Part shown: in pieces, positions 12,008 through 24,005 of the stretch
Layout: each line of letters opens with the position of its first letter
Numbering within the stretch: the stretch's first letter is position 1
NCBI GenBank assembly: GCA_011947345.1
Contig: JAAVTG010000670.1
Location: 711,588-775,587, forward strand
DNA length: 64,000 bases
Reading direction: 5' to 3'
Source of the DNA: Phytophthora quininea
Lineage: Eukaryota > Oomycota > Peronosporomycetes > Peronosporales > Peronosporaceae
Translations under genes and position numbers: made by a program
Notes under the pieces: model-generated
Seen by the model: only the letters and a program-made list of their open reading frames with translations
The model's database searches: none
Told to the model about the DNA's origin: nothing

Positions 12008-12931
12008 TTGTCAACGGCGACACTTTTCAATCTGCCCGCCATGGACGCGTCCAGCATCGCCCAAGTCTTCCGCCGCGACGCGTGCGCCGGCCGCGTGGTG
12101 CTCGTCACGGGCGGCGGCTCCGGCATCGGCCAGGAGATCGCGCTGCAGCTGGCCGAGTACGGCGCCAAGGTCGCGGTCTTTGGCCGTCGCGAGAGCGCTC
12201 TGCAGAGCACGCTGGCGCTCATGCAGCAGCGCGGCGTGTCCCCAGCCACGCCATGGCCGTGCAGGGAGACGTGCGCTCCGCCGAGAGCGCCGACAAGGCC
12301 GTGCAGCAAGTGGTGCAGCGCTTCGGCAAGCTGGACGTGCTGGTCAACTCGGCGGCCGGCAACTTCCTGGCGCTGGCCGAGTCGCTGTCCACCAACGCGT
12401 TCCGCACGGTCATGGAGATCGACACCATCGGCACCTTCAACATGAGTCGGGCGGCCTTCGAGCCGCTGAAGAGCAGCGGCGACGGCCGCATCATCAACAT
12501 CACGGCCACGCTGCAACGACCTGCCACGTGGTACCAAGTGCACGCGTCGGCGGCCAAAGCTGCTGTGGACAGCATCACCAGGTCCCTGGCCTTGGAGTGG
12601 GGCCAGTTCGGCATCAGAGTGACGGGGTAGCCCCGGTCCGATTGCGGATACCACTGGAACAGCCAAGCTCGGAGGCGACGTGGATCCTGAAGAGAGGAAG
12701 AAGTACATGGCTAGTACCATTCCCGTCGGGCGCGTCGGTGCCAAGACGGATATCGCGGCGGCGGTGCTGTATCTGGTGTCCCCAGTGGGCAACTTTGTGT
12801 CGGGCGATGTGCTAATTGTCGACGGAGGACACTACTTGTTCAAACAACCAGTCATGCCCCGCGAAACGCTCGCGAGCTGGTCCAAGAAGATGGAGAAGAA
12901 GTCACGCGTGACGGCCGACTCCAAGTTGTGA
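12008..12931 (+). CDS. DECR2: Peroxisomal 2,4-dienoyl-CoA reductase, broken by three one-base losses
   Basis: SDR enzyme that reduces 2,4-dienoyl-CoA with NADPH during peroxisomal beta-oxidation of polyunsaturated fatty acids. Seen: the cofactor motif TGGGSGIG, VQGDVRS, the NSAAGNF motif, and the DECR-type active-site block QVHASAAKAAVD (typical of this family, which lacks the standard Tyr-Lys arrangement), then GIRV and APG-type residues. The protein ends in SKL, a canonical type-1 peroxisomal targeting signal. Three frame changes, at 12240-12243, 12624-12627 and 12631-12634, each need one extra base in a run of four G or C. The repaired length is 308 residues, or 297 from the Met at 12041, which is an equally good start. 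Confidence 0.9.
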
Positions 12932-13289
12932 GGAACTGGGGAAGGGGCCTGAAGGTATACACTGTAGGCGAGTCGTGAAGTATCTACCGATGAAAATACA
13001 ATGTCTAGCCACATGATCGGCCAAATACTTGTTAGTGTTGGTGTTTTCCTTGCGGTTGAAATCCCGGTATAACCTGGCTAGTATCTTAACCCTTGAGGAA
13101 TCTTGGCTTGAGCTCAACTCCACTAATTTCCATGTCATTGCCAGTTGTTGCAGGATCCGATATAGGCTCCACTTTACAGGCCTCGTTGTCTTCGGTCGCG
13201 GTTGTTTGGCTAGTTATCCATCGCGGTGACGTGGATCGACTGAGGCTCGTTGGAAAGAAGATCTCCCTTGGCTGAATACGTCGAGTGCA
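12932..13289. other. Convergent intergenic stretch, nothing recognised
   Basis: Lies between the 3' ends of the dienoyl-CoA reductase and NRPS genes. Only short overlapping frames on both strands; no domain, repeat or RNA signature seen. Confidence 0.5.
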
Positions 13290-16200
13290 TCATGCCACTC
13301 CACTCGCACGTTCGCGAATTCTTCTAGCTATTTGCTCGACATTGGGCTGGCGCAGCATGGTTAAATGCGTGCAGTTTGGTACCGTGGCCACAATAGTCAC
13401 GTTAATGCCCACGGCACCGAAACTCGACACATCCGGACTCCAACGTTCAGTCATGTACAAGTCAGCATGTAACGAAATCGGTGGTTCGAGACTAGAAGCC
13501 GTCTCAAACTCAGCAATGGAGTGTGGCTGATACTTGTCCTCCATCGCGCAAAACTTGCGGTAGTTCACACCCAGTTGCCAGAGCGGAGAGTTTTTATCTC
13601 CGAATGCTTCAGTTGCGTACTCCTCGACCTGATCACGAGTCAGTTCTCTTTTCGCTAGAAGGGTTTCATCTTCAATTAACGGTAGCTCGAAAGGAAGGCC
13701 ATCCAACAGTACAAGAGGAAGAAGTTCGTGACCGTCGCGCACTGCGAGACGCGCAACCTCGTAGGCGACCCGGCAGCCAAACGAGAAGCCTCCGAATGAG
13801 TACGGCCCAGCATTTTGTTTCTTGCGGATAATACTCCAGTAAACCTTTGCGAGCTCCTCAACACTCGATGGCTCAAAGAATTCGTCGATTGGAGCTTGGA
13901 TTCCAATAACGTTGAATGGCAATTGCCGAGCCAGCTCCAACAGTTTCCATACCGTGCCATCAGCATCATGAAACAGGAAAAGCGTCGGTCTCTTTGCTTC
14001 GGTTGGGCAATTCAGTGGAAGCAGCGTTTGCGAGTTGAACTCTCGCACATCTAACATGGACACGGCGGCACTTCGAGCCATTTCCGGCAACGACGAGGCA
14101 CGAAAGAATTGATCTAGCGCCAGCGCCAGTCCCCGGGCTTGTGCCAGAGCGATAGCTCGAATTGCTGCAAGAGAATCGCCTCCTAGTTCGAAGAAGGACT
14201 GCGACATCAATTTCTCTTCGAACCTGAGATTGTCATCTGCATCGAGCACTTCGAGACCCAATGCTTGCATCCATACCTGGCGGAGAATGTCAGTAGTAAG
14301 CTGCTCCGTGATATTGGAGCCGTCGCTCGATGTATCTCCACGTAAGCTGTGCTTGGCATCTACATTTGTTGAGGCTGCAAGTGCACAGAGGTCGATCTTG
14401 CCGTTGGGTGTGCGCGGCCATCGATCAACCACTTGAAGTTTCTGCGGCACCATGTGTCTAGGAAGGTGTTCGCAAAGGTGAGTCCGAAGTTCGTTCAAAG
14501 GATCTTTTCTATCAACTGAGCATTGCCACTGTCCGTAAGCATGACAATGGCAACTAGCATTGAAGAAGATTGTTGCTGCTTTTGTCCATAACAGCTTTGC
14601 TGAGGAACGAGCAAAACTTCGGCGGCTTTAACGAGGCCGTGTCGTAGAAGGACGTTGCGAACTTCTTGCAATTCAATGCGCATTCCATGATGTTTCACCT
14701 GGGCATCGGTGCGTCCGAGGAAGACCAGATCACCACTTGGCAACCACTTCACAAGATCGCCGGTCTTGTACCAGCGTCGACTAGTTCGATACGGTAGCTC
14801 AATCAGCTGCGAAGTTTCTGGTAGATCTTCATGGTGAATGAACGACTTGATGGTGAGATCCGGGCGACCCCAATATCCCGTAGCAACACCGACGCCACCA
14901 ATGTACAGCTCGCCAGGCACATTCACCGGTACAAGTCGACGTTGCACATCCAGCACTAGGACTGGGTGGTCATCAATTGGTTTGCCAATTGGAACACTTT
15001 GAAGTTCATTCATCTCACTGTCGGTTTGCAGAGCTAGTTCGCGAGGCAGCCGGAAGGCCGTCGAGGTGATCGATGCTTCTGTTGGGCCGTACTCATTTAC
15101 CAGACATGCTCTGCTTTCTGGGTGCTTCCAATAAAATTGTCGTGCGAGCTCGAATGGAAATGCTTCACCCGCAAGTATAACATGCTTCACATGGGATGGA
15201 AACGAATGCCCTCGGCCACACAAGAAGTCCACGATCAATGAGAAATAAGAGGGCACAAATACGCAAAACGTGATGGAAGGTCCTTGTAGCAGCACTGTTT
15301 CCATGTAGTGCAGGTCGTGGAGGCCATTTGGGCGTGTGATCCGAGCGCTACCTCCGACGAGCAATGCGGAAAACAGTTGAGACAACGATCCATCCAGAGT
15401 GGTTGACGTGCTCTGGAGAAATACATCGCAACAAGTCACGTTGTACGTGCGCACGGTCCACCAAAGTGTCGTCATGAGAGCCGAGTGCGGCACCACCACG
15501 CCCTTCGGGTTCCCTGTACTCTATTTAACGACAAACGAGTGCATCAGAATGAGCGATGGCGATAAGCAATAAGACGAGAATTGCCGACTTACCCCAGATG
15601 TGTACAGGATATATGCTACGCTCGACGGACGCTGCTTGTTACTGCTTGCAGTGGAGATTGATCCACTTGATAGAGCTCCCATTAGGTCCTCGTAAAATAA
15701 AATCAAAGTCTCGAGATCGTTGCTTGCTCTATCACTTGGGGCTACTAGCTCAGCAGCAGTGACAGCGTATTTTCGCTCTGTGATAATTACTTGCAGGCTG
15801 CTGTCATGAACCATATACCGTAGTCGTTCACGTGGGAATTCAGTGTCAAGGGGCACAAACGTCGCGTTTGCTCGCAGCGTCCCCACCATTGCCGCCACAT
15901 TTTCCAAACCTCGGTCTAATAGCAGCCCAACATGAAAATTTTCATTGTTTCTGGTGGTTTGTAGCAGAGCTTGAGCGACTCGATCACTGTGGTCCCACAG
16001 TTCTCGATAAGTCCATGTAATTTCTTCAAAATGTAGAGCAGTACTAAGTGGGGTTTTCATCACTTGGTCGTTCAAGGATTCGTGAAGCAGCGCTGAAGGT
16101 GGTCGCATTGATTCGTCTAAACTCAAAGTGACTGGAGTGCCCCAGCTGCAGATAAGTTGTTGCTCAGAATCAGGCAGTATATACAATAAACGCAGCACCT

Positions 16201-17934
16201 TTGTTGGTGCTTGAGTGACCTGCTCCAGTAAGTGCAAATAACACCTCGAAAACCTTTCCACGGTAGATCGAGCAAAGTAATCTGACGGATATTCCATTGA
16301 TCCCTCCAGCACACGCTCAGCATTTACAGTGCCTGGATTGAGGTCGCGGTAGCGCATTGAAAGCATCAGATCAAACTTTGCAGATTGGTGCGGTAAAACA
16401 AATTCCGTATAGCCTCCATGATCAGTCTTGTCGCTCTGCTCCCACGAAAACATCACTTGAAACAACGGGAGCTGCCACCGCTTCTCAAAACCCCCATCGG
16501 CGTCACTATGACGAGCCGTCGCACGCAAATGCTCCAGAACTTTATGAAATGGAATGTCCATGTGGCTGTAGGCGCCGAGAACGGTCTCTCTCACGTCTAC
16601 CAGAAAACTCTGAAAACTCTTGTTCTCATTGAATCGGCCGCCAAGGCGCAATGGAAGCGTGTTGACAAAATACCCCATAATCTGTTCCAGTTCAGTACGT
16701 GTGCGACCTGAAGAGGGAACGCCAATAACGAAATCCCGCTGATGAGAAAGACGTTCCACTAGAAGATAAAATACCGCTAGTAACCCCATGAAGACACTTG
16801 CACCTTGAGCATGGCAGAACGCTGAAAATGCTTTCTGGAGAGAAGCAGACGACCGAAAACCACAACATCACCTTTCCTAGTGGTCGATTCTGCTAAAGTC
16901 TTACCATTTCTCCTTGCCCTGTCGAACGGAAGTTCAAGTAATGGCGGTACACCGTTTGACGTGAGCTGCTTCGTCCAGTATTGCAGCGAGGAAGCCATAA
17001 TACCTGAACGCATCTGAGCATGCTGCCACACTGCAAAGTCTCCGTACGTCAAGCGAGTGTCGTTGGAGCTGGCGACTTCAATCTGCCGCACTAACTGCTC
17101 GGACAATTTGTTGGTTCTAAATCGACTAAAACGCGCGTATAGCGTAAGAAAGTCGTCCCAGAAGAGCTGACTGGAGGCAGCGTCTGTCACGATATGGTGC
17201 AACACCACAGAGAGCACCCACGGTGCGCTTGTCAACGATGATACAAACGCATACACCCGCATTGGTGCTTGCCGCGCCAAGTCGAACGGTTCACCGATGA
17301 CACTGGCAACAACTTCGGCTAGCTTGTTGCTTCCTTCTTGCACTAAATCACTCTGAACAACCCTTACAATAGAGAGGTCTTGAAAATACGTCAGCGGATA
17401 TACATACTGCCGCGGTTGTCCTCCACTTCCCGTATCAACATCGAAACACGTCCGTAGTGCTTCGTGCTTGGCCATCAGTGCGTCACACGTGTGTTGCAAT
17501 GCCATTTCGTCAAACCGCACATCAGTAAGCTGGAGTGCGCGCACCACATTGTACGCTGTGCTTTTTGGTTGTAGCCTCTGCAGTGCGAACATCTGCAGCT
17601 GCGAATACGACAATTCACACGATGAGCCTGCATCTCTCGGTGCCAGTCCTGGCCGAAGCGCCAGTTTTTCTCCTTCGTCATCGTTCCCAGCGTCGCCGAT
17701 CATTTGATTCGCAGCTCTCTGCAGTGTCCTCAATCGTTTCATCCGGGAGCTCTTGGTTTGAGATTCACCACTTGGCGACATCAGCAGCAATTGCAACCAA
17801 TGGACCGCCACATCCACTTGGCCGGCATCAAGCGCTCGATGCAATGCTGAGATCCCTACAGCGTTGGCGAGAGGTGTGGTGTCTTCATGGACGATGACAA
17901 CCATTGTTGCACCAGACCAGACAACTGACGTCAA
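13290..17934 (-). CDS. Monomodular nonribosomal peptide synthetase (C-A-T-TE)
   Basis: About 1524 residues. The condensation domain (about 105-600) has the catalytic motif HHIVTDA. The adenylation domain (about 615-1150) has A3 YTSGSTGNPKG, A5 NEYGPTEAS, A6 GELYIGGVGVATGYWGRP, A7 YKTGDL, A8 GRTDAQVKHHGMRIEL and A10 PNGKIDL. The carrier domain has LGGDSL with the phosphopantetheine Ser (about 1229). A type-I thioesterase has GFSFG (about 1345) and a late His. A 72-nt intron (15521-15592, GTAAGT...TAG) splits motif A3 cleanly between Gly and Ser. Two one-base losses, at 16856-16859 and 14505-14508, break the frame. Having C before A in a single module suggests the enzyme condenses a supplied acyl or amino donor, or works iteratively; the product is unknown. 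Confidence 0.9.
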
Positions 17935-18163
17935 ATCGTAACGTTCGGCATGGTACAGTATGGTACATGGCTACAGCAATTTGTTGAAGAGGACACCATT
18001 GCTGATCTCGACAATTGGCCTTCCAAAAATGCAAGTTAGATATGAGTTACAGTCATCCCTTCTCTTCTACCGAACCTTGCGGGAGTTCCAACGTAGCTGC
18101 CACATTTTCGCCAAGTCAGCAGCTCCCGCCTCCAATCTACCTCTTCATGCTAACACTCCGTCA

Positions 18164-20219
18164 TCAGTAAGTGACCATGCGCTGGAGACGGCTCTCTTTG
18201 CAAGTGATGCACACACAGCGACCATCAACAATCGGACAGCTCAGTGCCTTGGTGTGGTAGACCTCGCCCTTGTGGTAATGGCAGAATTCTCGGTCGCACA
18301 GGCAGCAGTAGTGCAATATACGCCGGTCGAGCGTGGCCGTGAACGGCACCTTCTTCTTGAATTGTGGGTCGTGGCACACGTGGCATTGGCCGCGTAGTGC
18401 ATGGCTGTCGGGTTTATGGCGAGGACGGAGCTTTCCTTTCAGCTCAGGTACCGGCACCATGTACGTGGAGCGACTGGAGCTCGTTACCAGCCCAAATTGG
18501 TTGGTGGCCTCCACCACAAATTTGTACGTCTCGCCGTGATGAAGTTTGTCCACAGTCACGGTGGTGGGGAGCGGCACTGCTAACAATTTGATCCACTTGA
18601 TCTCTTCTGTTTTTGTGCGCGTCCACCGCACCGTGTAGCAGACTATTGGGACGCCATTATCCGCAGGTTTCTCCCATGACACACGAGCTGCAGCGCTTTC
18701 CACCGTCGTCTTGCTGGTCTCCATCTCTACTGTCACCCTTGTTGGCATATTCGGTGGCAATCTTCTCAGTAGTCGCAGCAAGGAGTCGGCATCACCGTAG
18801 ATAATGCCTCGAATGGGCAGCATAATCACCAATAGCACGACGATGGCATCATCCAGCCACCAAAAGTACATTTTCAGCAGTGTCCATAAGCTTAGGCGGT
18901 GATCAAAGTCATCTTCTTCATCATATGACGAATCTTCAGCGTCGTAAGCATCCACATCAGTACTGCGCTTATGTCTGCTCTGGGATGACGAGCGTGAGGA
19001 CCGTGATTTCCCTGAGCCAACCTGCAGATCTTTAGACGCCCCTGTACCCGATGCACTTAGCGCGCTTTTAACGTCATCACATCGCACGAACGTGCGCGGA
19101 CTGCGGCCATACGAATTCCATGTTGTGAGGCGGTACACCACATGCTCGTCTTGATTGACGACGTCTAGAAACTCGGTGTCGGGTCCAGTATATACCGACA
19201 TCCACTCACTCTCGCCGGGACTGCGTCGTTGCAGCTGATACCGTTGTGGAGAGCTCTCCGCTGGAACCCAAGCCACTTGCAGTAGCATCTTGTTCTGAGC
19301 GGTGTTCCCTTCAGCAGTGCACAGACTAGACACAACAGCTTCAGGCTTCCGCCCCATGCCGAGATACTTCATCTGCAAGAACATGGCCAGTTGATGGCGG
19401 TGCAACTCACTGTGGACGCCGATTTCCTCCAGTCGCGCCCCGTCATTGGCCATCAGCAACGGAAACGTATACCCCGAGATAGAGTTGGTGCGGAATACTT
19501 CGCTGTACTGCGGCAACTGCACGGCGTATGCGACCCACTCGGCCACCTCGGCCACCGTCATCTCGGCGCCGACGGACTCCCAGCGCTCGTCCAGCTCCTT
19601 CCACGAGATGACCGCATCATGGTCTCGATCCAATTTACGCAGCGCAGCCGCCACGTCTTGGTCCGATTGCGCGCGTGTCTTGAGCTCGGACAGGTCCAGG
19701 CCGCCGCTGTCGTCCGTGTCTAAAAGGTGATGCAGTTTGTCCTTGATCTGCTGGATCTCCTTCCTACCTACGTGGCCGTCGTGGTCAAAATCCGCGAGCA
19801 AACTTTCTGCAGTTCCCGATGCAAGTACAAACGTAAGCACTAGTAATAGGGACCGAGATCTCTTAGTATCACTACTAGAACGAGGGCCGAGCCAAACGTT
19901 GACGTACCGACTTCCGGGTCCGGGTGGGTCTTGTTGCGCTTGGGCTTCTTTCGGGGCTGGATGGCGTTCTCGGTGGAGTCGCTCATGGTCACAGCCACCT
20001 CCATCATACTCTCGTCGCCTGAATGAACAGATTAGAAACATATTATAGGGAATCTCTGGCTAGCATATTCTACGTACGCTTGGAATGCGGCGTCACGACC
20101 TCCTTTGTGGCGACTGGAGAGAGCGCCAGGACGAGGAGCGCCACGACACATAGGAGAGACGTAGACAGCGGGCGTCTGCGGCGCTGGAGCGCGCACGGTG
20201 CTGCCGACGGCCGCCGCAT
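18164..20219 (-). CDS. EF-hand / SAM / fibronectin-III membrane protein with Cys-rich tail
   Basis: Three exons, 20078-20219, 19908-20018 and 18164-19806 (introns 59 and 101 nt), give an uninterrupted 631-residue protein. Order: an N-terminal signal peptide (LSTSLLCVVALLVLALSPVA); three calcium-loop EF-hands (DFDHDGHVGRKE, DTDDSGGLDLSE, DRDHDAVISWKE); a SAM-like helical domain; a first FN3-like domain; a Ser/Arg and acidic linker; a membrane span (AIVVLLVIMLPIRGIIYG); a second FN3 domain; and a C-terminal zinc-finger-like cluster (CHVCHD ... CCLCDREFCHYHKG ... CITC). It probably enters the secretory pathway and may link calcium to membrane signalling. I do not know a named family with this combination. 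Confidence 0.85.
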
Positions 20220-21041
20220 CTTCCACCTGTCACGCTTTTTGTAAAATGACGTCGAAATCATAAAACGATGGCACATTTTGAAACACGACGTATAGTGAGA
20301 TCGAGTATGATTTTGTTTATCGAAACTGAAAACTTGTGCGATGTGTGCGGTTGTGGGGTGTGTCACAGTTCGACCAGTGTGGCGTGGAATGCAGCGGCGT
20401 GTGGTCACGGATGGCTTTGAGATTCGCGAAGAGAAGTACTCCTGGCGTGGACTTGTTCACAGGAGGTTGCCACGTGTACGCATATCCGTTGAGGTGTCCA
20501 CCGCTGTGGCGACCCTAGAAAAAAAAGAACCCTCGCGATAACTGAAGCAAGCGGTGGCCGTTATCCCCGGGTTCTTTTTCCTACTTGTCGTTTCGAGCCT
20601 TCATGCGGCAAGACGATCGCCGAGCTTATGCTTGCCGAGCTTGGAGTCGTGCAAGTCCGTGTGGGTAAAGTTTATGCCAAGCGACATGATATAATGCTGG
20701 TGCAACGTCGTGACTACGCAAGAGCAAGGCAAAATCCCGCCGAGTTTATCAGGCTTCATGAACGACGACGCGCAGGATATTGAAGTCCACCGAGTGATGC
20801 AAATGAATAACTGGTCCAGAAGAATTGGACTGGAAGTCGTAGCACTGCTTCTTAAATGTGCAATGTAACCGTATATATATAAGAAATAGTACAGCCGGGC
20901 CCAAAATTATAAACAATATAAAAACAATTTATTAGCGGCAAAATGGTATTTTCATTTTTAAAACTAAGTTTATTCGTTTAAGTTTTTCGCCATTTTCGCG
21001 AGCCAAAAGAGCGCCCCGGCAAGTCCAACTCGACGGCAGCC
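20220..21041. other. Intergenic region with an inverted repeat, otherwise no gene
   Basis: Divergent gap between the EF-hand/FN3 gene and EB1. It has a 73-78% AT stretch near 20860-20990 and a foldback at 20519-20580. Short frames such as 20341-20541 show no known domain. Confidence 0.5.
20519..20580. repeat. 62-bp foldback (inverted repeat)
   Basis: The left arm (A-run, AGAACC, CTCGCGATAAC) at 20519-20542 pairs imperfectly with GTTATCCCCGGGTTCTTTTTC at 20560-20580 around a 17-nt loop. Could be a small MITE relic or a transcript hairpin. Confidence 0.55.
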
Positions 21042-22056
21042 ATGGCGGACCAGAGCATGAGCCTGATGGACGGCACGTACTTCGTGGGCCGCAAGGAGAT
21101 CCTGGACTGGATCAACGGGCTGTGCGCCATCAGCCTCAGCAAGGTGGAGCAGACGTGCACTGGCGCCGTGGCCTGCCAGATCCTGGACGCCATGTACCCG
21201 GGCAAGGTGCAGATGAGCAAGGTGGACTGGGCTGCCAACAAGGACTACGAGTACATCCAGAATTACAAGGTGCTGCAGAAGGCCTTTATGCAGCTTAAGA
21301 TCGACAAGCACGTCGAGGTGGACCGCCTCGTGCGAGGCAAGTACCAGGACAACCTCGAGTTCATGCAATGGTTCAAGGCCTTCTACGAGCGCAACGCCAC
21401 GGGCCAGCCCTACGACCCCTCGCCCAGCGGGAGAAGGGCAAGGGCGGCGCGCAGTTCACGCAGAAGTTCGGTGGTGCGGCGGCTCCTGCGTCTGCCGGAG
21501 CGTCCGGATCGGCCATGCGTCGGAAATCCGGCCCGACAGCCACGTCCCGCGTCGGTAGGACGCCTCCTGGAGCTCCTACGAGCGTGGGGGCGGCTAGGAC
21601 GGCTAGAACGTCGACGGGTGCTACTCGTCGTCCCACGGGCGGTGTGGGAACTGCTGCGCCAGCTCAGTCTGCAGCGGACACGGAAGCTGCAGTGGCTGCT
21701 GCGACTGCCCCACTTGAAAAGGAGCTGGAAGAGCTGACGGCCAACAACGAAGCACTGACGAACGAGAGTGGAGAACTGCGTGCAATGGTAAAGTGGAGAA
21801 GACCTTTGGAGGATGAGGAAGTGAACTTAACGGCGTTGTTTCTTTTGTTCTGTAGGTGGAGAGTCTGGAGAAGGAGCGCGACTTCTACTTCAACAAGCTG
21901 CGTGAGATCGAGATCATGCTGCAAGGAGCAGAAGACGCTGAGGCGAACCCGCTGGCTCAGTCTATTTTCAAGGTGCTTTACGCTACGGAGGAGGATGGCG
22001 GCGCAACGGAGGAAGAGGAGCAGATGCCCGGCGAGCCACAGGACGAGCAGATGTAG
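21042..22056 (+). CDS. EB1 family microtubule plus-end binding protein
   Basis: Tracks growing microtubule plus ends and recruits other tip proteins. Exon 1 is 21042-21787 and exon 2 is 21856-22056, with a 68-nt intron (GTAAAG...TAG). The N-terminal CH domain (about 1-125) shows YFVGRKEILDWIN, KVDWAANKDYEYIQNYKVLQ and NLEFMQWFKAFYE. A basic Ser/Thr/Pro/Gly linker follows, then the EBH dimerisation domain with ESLEKERDFYFNKLREIEIM. One C is missing at 21416-21419 at the CH/linker edge; with it, the product is 315 residues. The C terminus is acidic but ends EQM rather than the EEY/F tail that binds CAP-Gly proteins. Confidence 0.93.
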
Positions 22057-22540
22057 ACTGGCGGAGGAAGCCTGCCAACTTGCTACACTTCGAGCTGAAG
22101 GCCACATCAAATGCAGGTAGCAAGTGCAGCGGAGGGTGAACGAGAGCCTGGCGATGCCCGATACAAACTACATAAACGAAAACACGAAATTTGACATTGT
22201 GGCGTCAGGGCGATTTTGTTATTCTTGTAGTTGGACTACGCGCTGTGGTTTGGTAGAAAACGCTGTTGCGAGTTGTGGTGGCTCCGATGTCGTCGATACA
22301 GGTCGAAGTTATGGCCATCTCACAGTTAACCACAAAAGAACTAAAGTAAAACTGGTCCTATGGAAAGCAAGTAAATTCAATTTGAACAGCACCACTTGAA
22401 ACACATCGGCAACCTTTGAAAACAGCGGTGCCAAAACCTAATTGCTACTGCAGCGACAATCAGCTGTAAGTGGTAACAGGCCTGCAAAAAAAACAATCAT
22501 GAGCACTCCTTTCAATTGGTGTAGCAAAACCGTAGTGCCC
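22057..22540. other. Intergenic, convergent 3' flanks
   Basis: Between the 3' ends of EB1 and the RNASEK-like gene. Only incidental short frames; nothing recognised. Confidence 0.5.
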
Positions 22541-22955
22541 TTACTGGTCCAGCAGCCCTTGACGCTCGTCCGGCGTGGAGCTCGACAGGTCGTAGTTGTC
22601 GAGCTTGCTCTTCCTCGTCTCCTTGTAATACACCGTGGAGGACACCACGAACAGCAGCGCATACAACACCGCTAATAGAGTTGTAACAGCATTAACGTCT
22701 ACCCATTAGTAGCACGACTGTAAAACAGTCCCGTACCCGACTCAAAAATGGAAGTCGGACTTTTGACCGTCTTGCTGATCTTCATGTACTCGGGCTGCAA
22801 CTGCACCAGAACCCCCACCAAAAGCAGGAACACGAAGCCGCAGAGTGACAACCCCGAGCAGGTTAGGGCCCCTACAAAAATTCACATCGTCAGAATGATC
22901 AACAGTCCGTGGAGGACATTCCAATGTGCTACGTACAGAAGACTTTGTTGGACAT
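22541..22955 (-). CDS. RNASEK-like two-span membrane protein
   Basis: Three exons found by splice phase: 22937-22955 (only 19 nt), 22737-22871 and 22541-22671, with introns starting GTACGT and GTACGG and ending TAG. They join to exactly 94 residues. Start MSNKVFWALTCSG, first span LCGFVFLLLVGVLVQ, a short loop with a conserved-looking Tyr-Lys-rich segment, second span AVLYALLFVVSSTVYY, and a polar tail ending GLLDQ. Size, two-span layout and the Cys-Gly start of the first span fit the ribonuclease kappa family, now known as a V-ATPase accessory subunit. The family call is tentative; the gene structure is well supported. Confidence 0.7.
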
Positions 22956-23335
22956 TGGCACTCGTTTGAGCTAGTAACAACCACTAGATCTTGATGACAG
23001 AGGTACTGGTGAGTACGGGAGGAGCGAGTTGGTCCAGACGACGTGCCGGGGAGCTGGGTGGCTGTGGTGTGAGCGTCGTCGGGGCTGTTGGCGATCTGAT
23101 ACCGGTGGAAGAGGAAGAGCTGAATAAGGCGTTTTCATTGGCAGATAATACTCGTCCGAGATTGAATTGCCCATATAGAACAGCCGCTTAGTAATTTTGT
23201 ACGGCATAGCTGCAAGATACGGCTGTTGAAGCGGACAGATCACCGGACACAATATCCGGATCCGGATATCACCATCTGGACCCAACTTTTGTCACAACTG
23301 AAAAGGAAGCGAGAAAGCACACGTCACGAGCCCCC
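22956..23335. other. Divergent intergenic gap
   Basis: Head-to-head spacer between the RNASEK-like gene and TMEM14; probably holds both promoters. No clear motif or other gene. Confidence 0.45.
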
Positions 23336-23847
23336 ATGTACGACTTTTGCCTCACGATCCCGGTACGTTGAAGGCTCGCACAGCTTCTTGAGGGCACTCA
23401 TTCTCTTCGTCTTGATTTTTCTATCCATCCATACCCATATACCCTCCCAAAGCTCCAGTATTCTAACTGCAATATGTTATTCTCTGTCGTTCCGGTGGTG
23501 TATCCATTCAGTACGGCATGACGCTGGGCCTGGGCGGCCTCGCGGGTTACGTGAGCTCCGGCAGCACCATGTCTCTACTGGCTGGAGGCCTCTCGGGTGC
23601 CTTTCTGAGCTTCGTGGGCTACTGCAGCTACAACGAGTACACACAGAGCCCTGTGACGTCCAAGCTCTGGCCGGCCGTGTCGCTGGCCGTGTCCACGCCG
23701 CTCACGGTGGTCATGGGCAACCGCTACATGAAGACCAACGCCTTCTTCCCGGCGGGCTTCGTCTCCCTCTACAGCGCCGGCATGACGCTGTTCTACATCT
23801 GGATCCTCACCAAGTCCAGCAAGCCGCAGTACAAGAAGAAGGCCTAA
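23336..23847 (+). CDS. TMEM14 family membrane protein
   Basis: Exon 1 (23336-23362, nine codons, MYDFCLTIP) joins across a 149-nt intron (GTACGT...CAG) to exon 2 (23512-23847), giving 120 residues. The joined start matches the family N terminus, in which an FCxTIPYG-type motif leads into the first span. Four short spans with Gly-rich turns follow (GLGGLAGYVSSGS, LLAGGLSGAFLSF, VSLAVSTPLTVVMG, FVSLYSAGMTLFYIW), then a Lys-rich tail. Family members sit in the mitochondrial inner membrane or chloroplast envelope; human TMEM14C is linked to haem-precursor transport and plant FAX proteins to fatty-acid export. Confidence 0.9.
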
Positions 23848-24005
23848 ACCTTTTCGAACGAGTGAGTGGAAATTGCCGCTGCTGAACAATCAGTCGTTTT
23901 GTGGTTTGAATACAGGACACTGAGGACAACAATTGGTGGGAAGAGTTTTGTTATATTGTGTTTTATTCCATTTTCGCCGGCCTCTCACATCGCCGGTTGG
24001 GGACC

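Noticed and set aside
12240..12634. Programmed ribosomal frameshifting in DECR2 and other genes
   Set aside because: Too many unrelated genes are affected, all in the same direction and in plain homopolymers, with no conserved slippery site or stimulator.
11422..12792. 456-codon minus-strand open frame over the dienoyl-CoA reductase
   Set aside because: Antisense shadow of a GC-rich gene; its product has no domain, while the plus strand carries clear SDR motifs.
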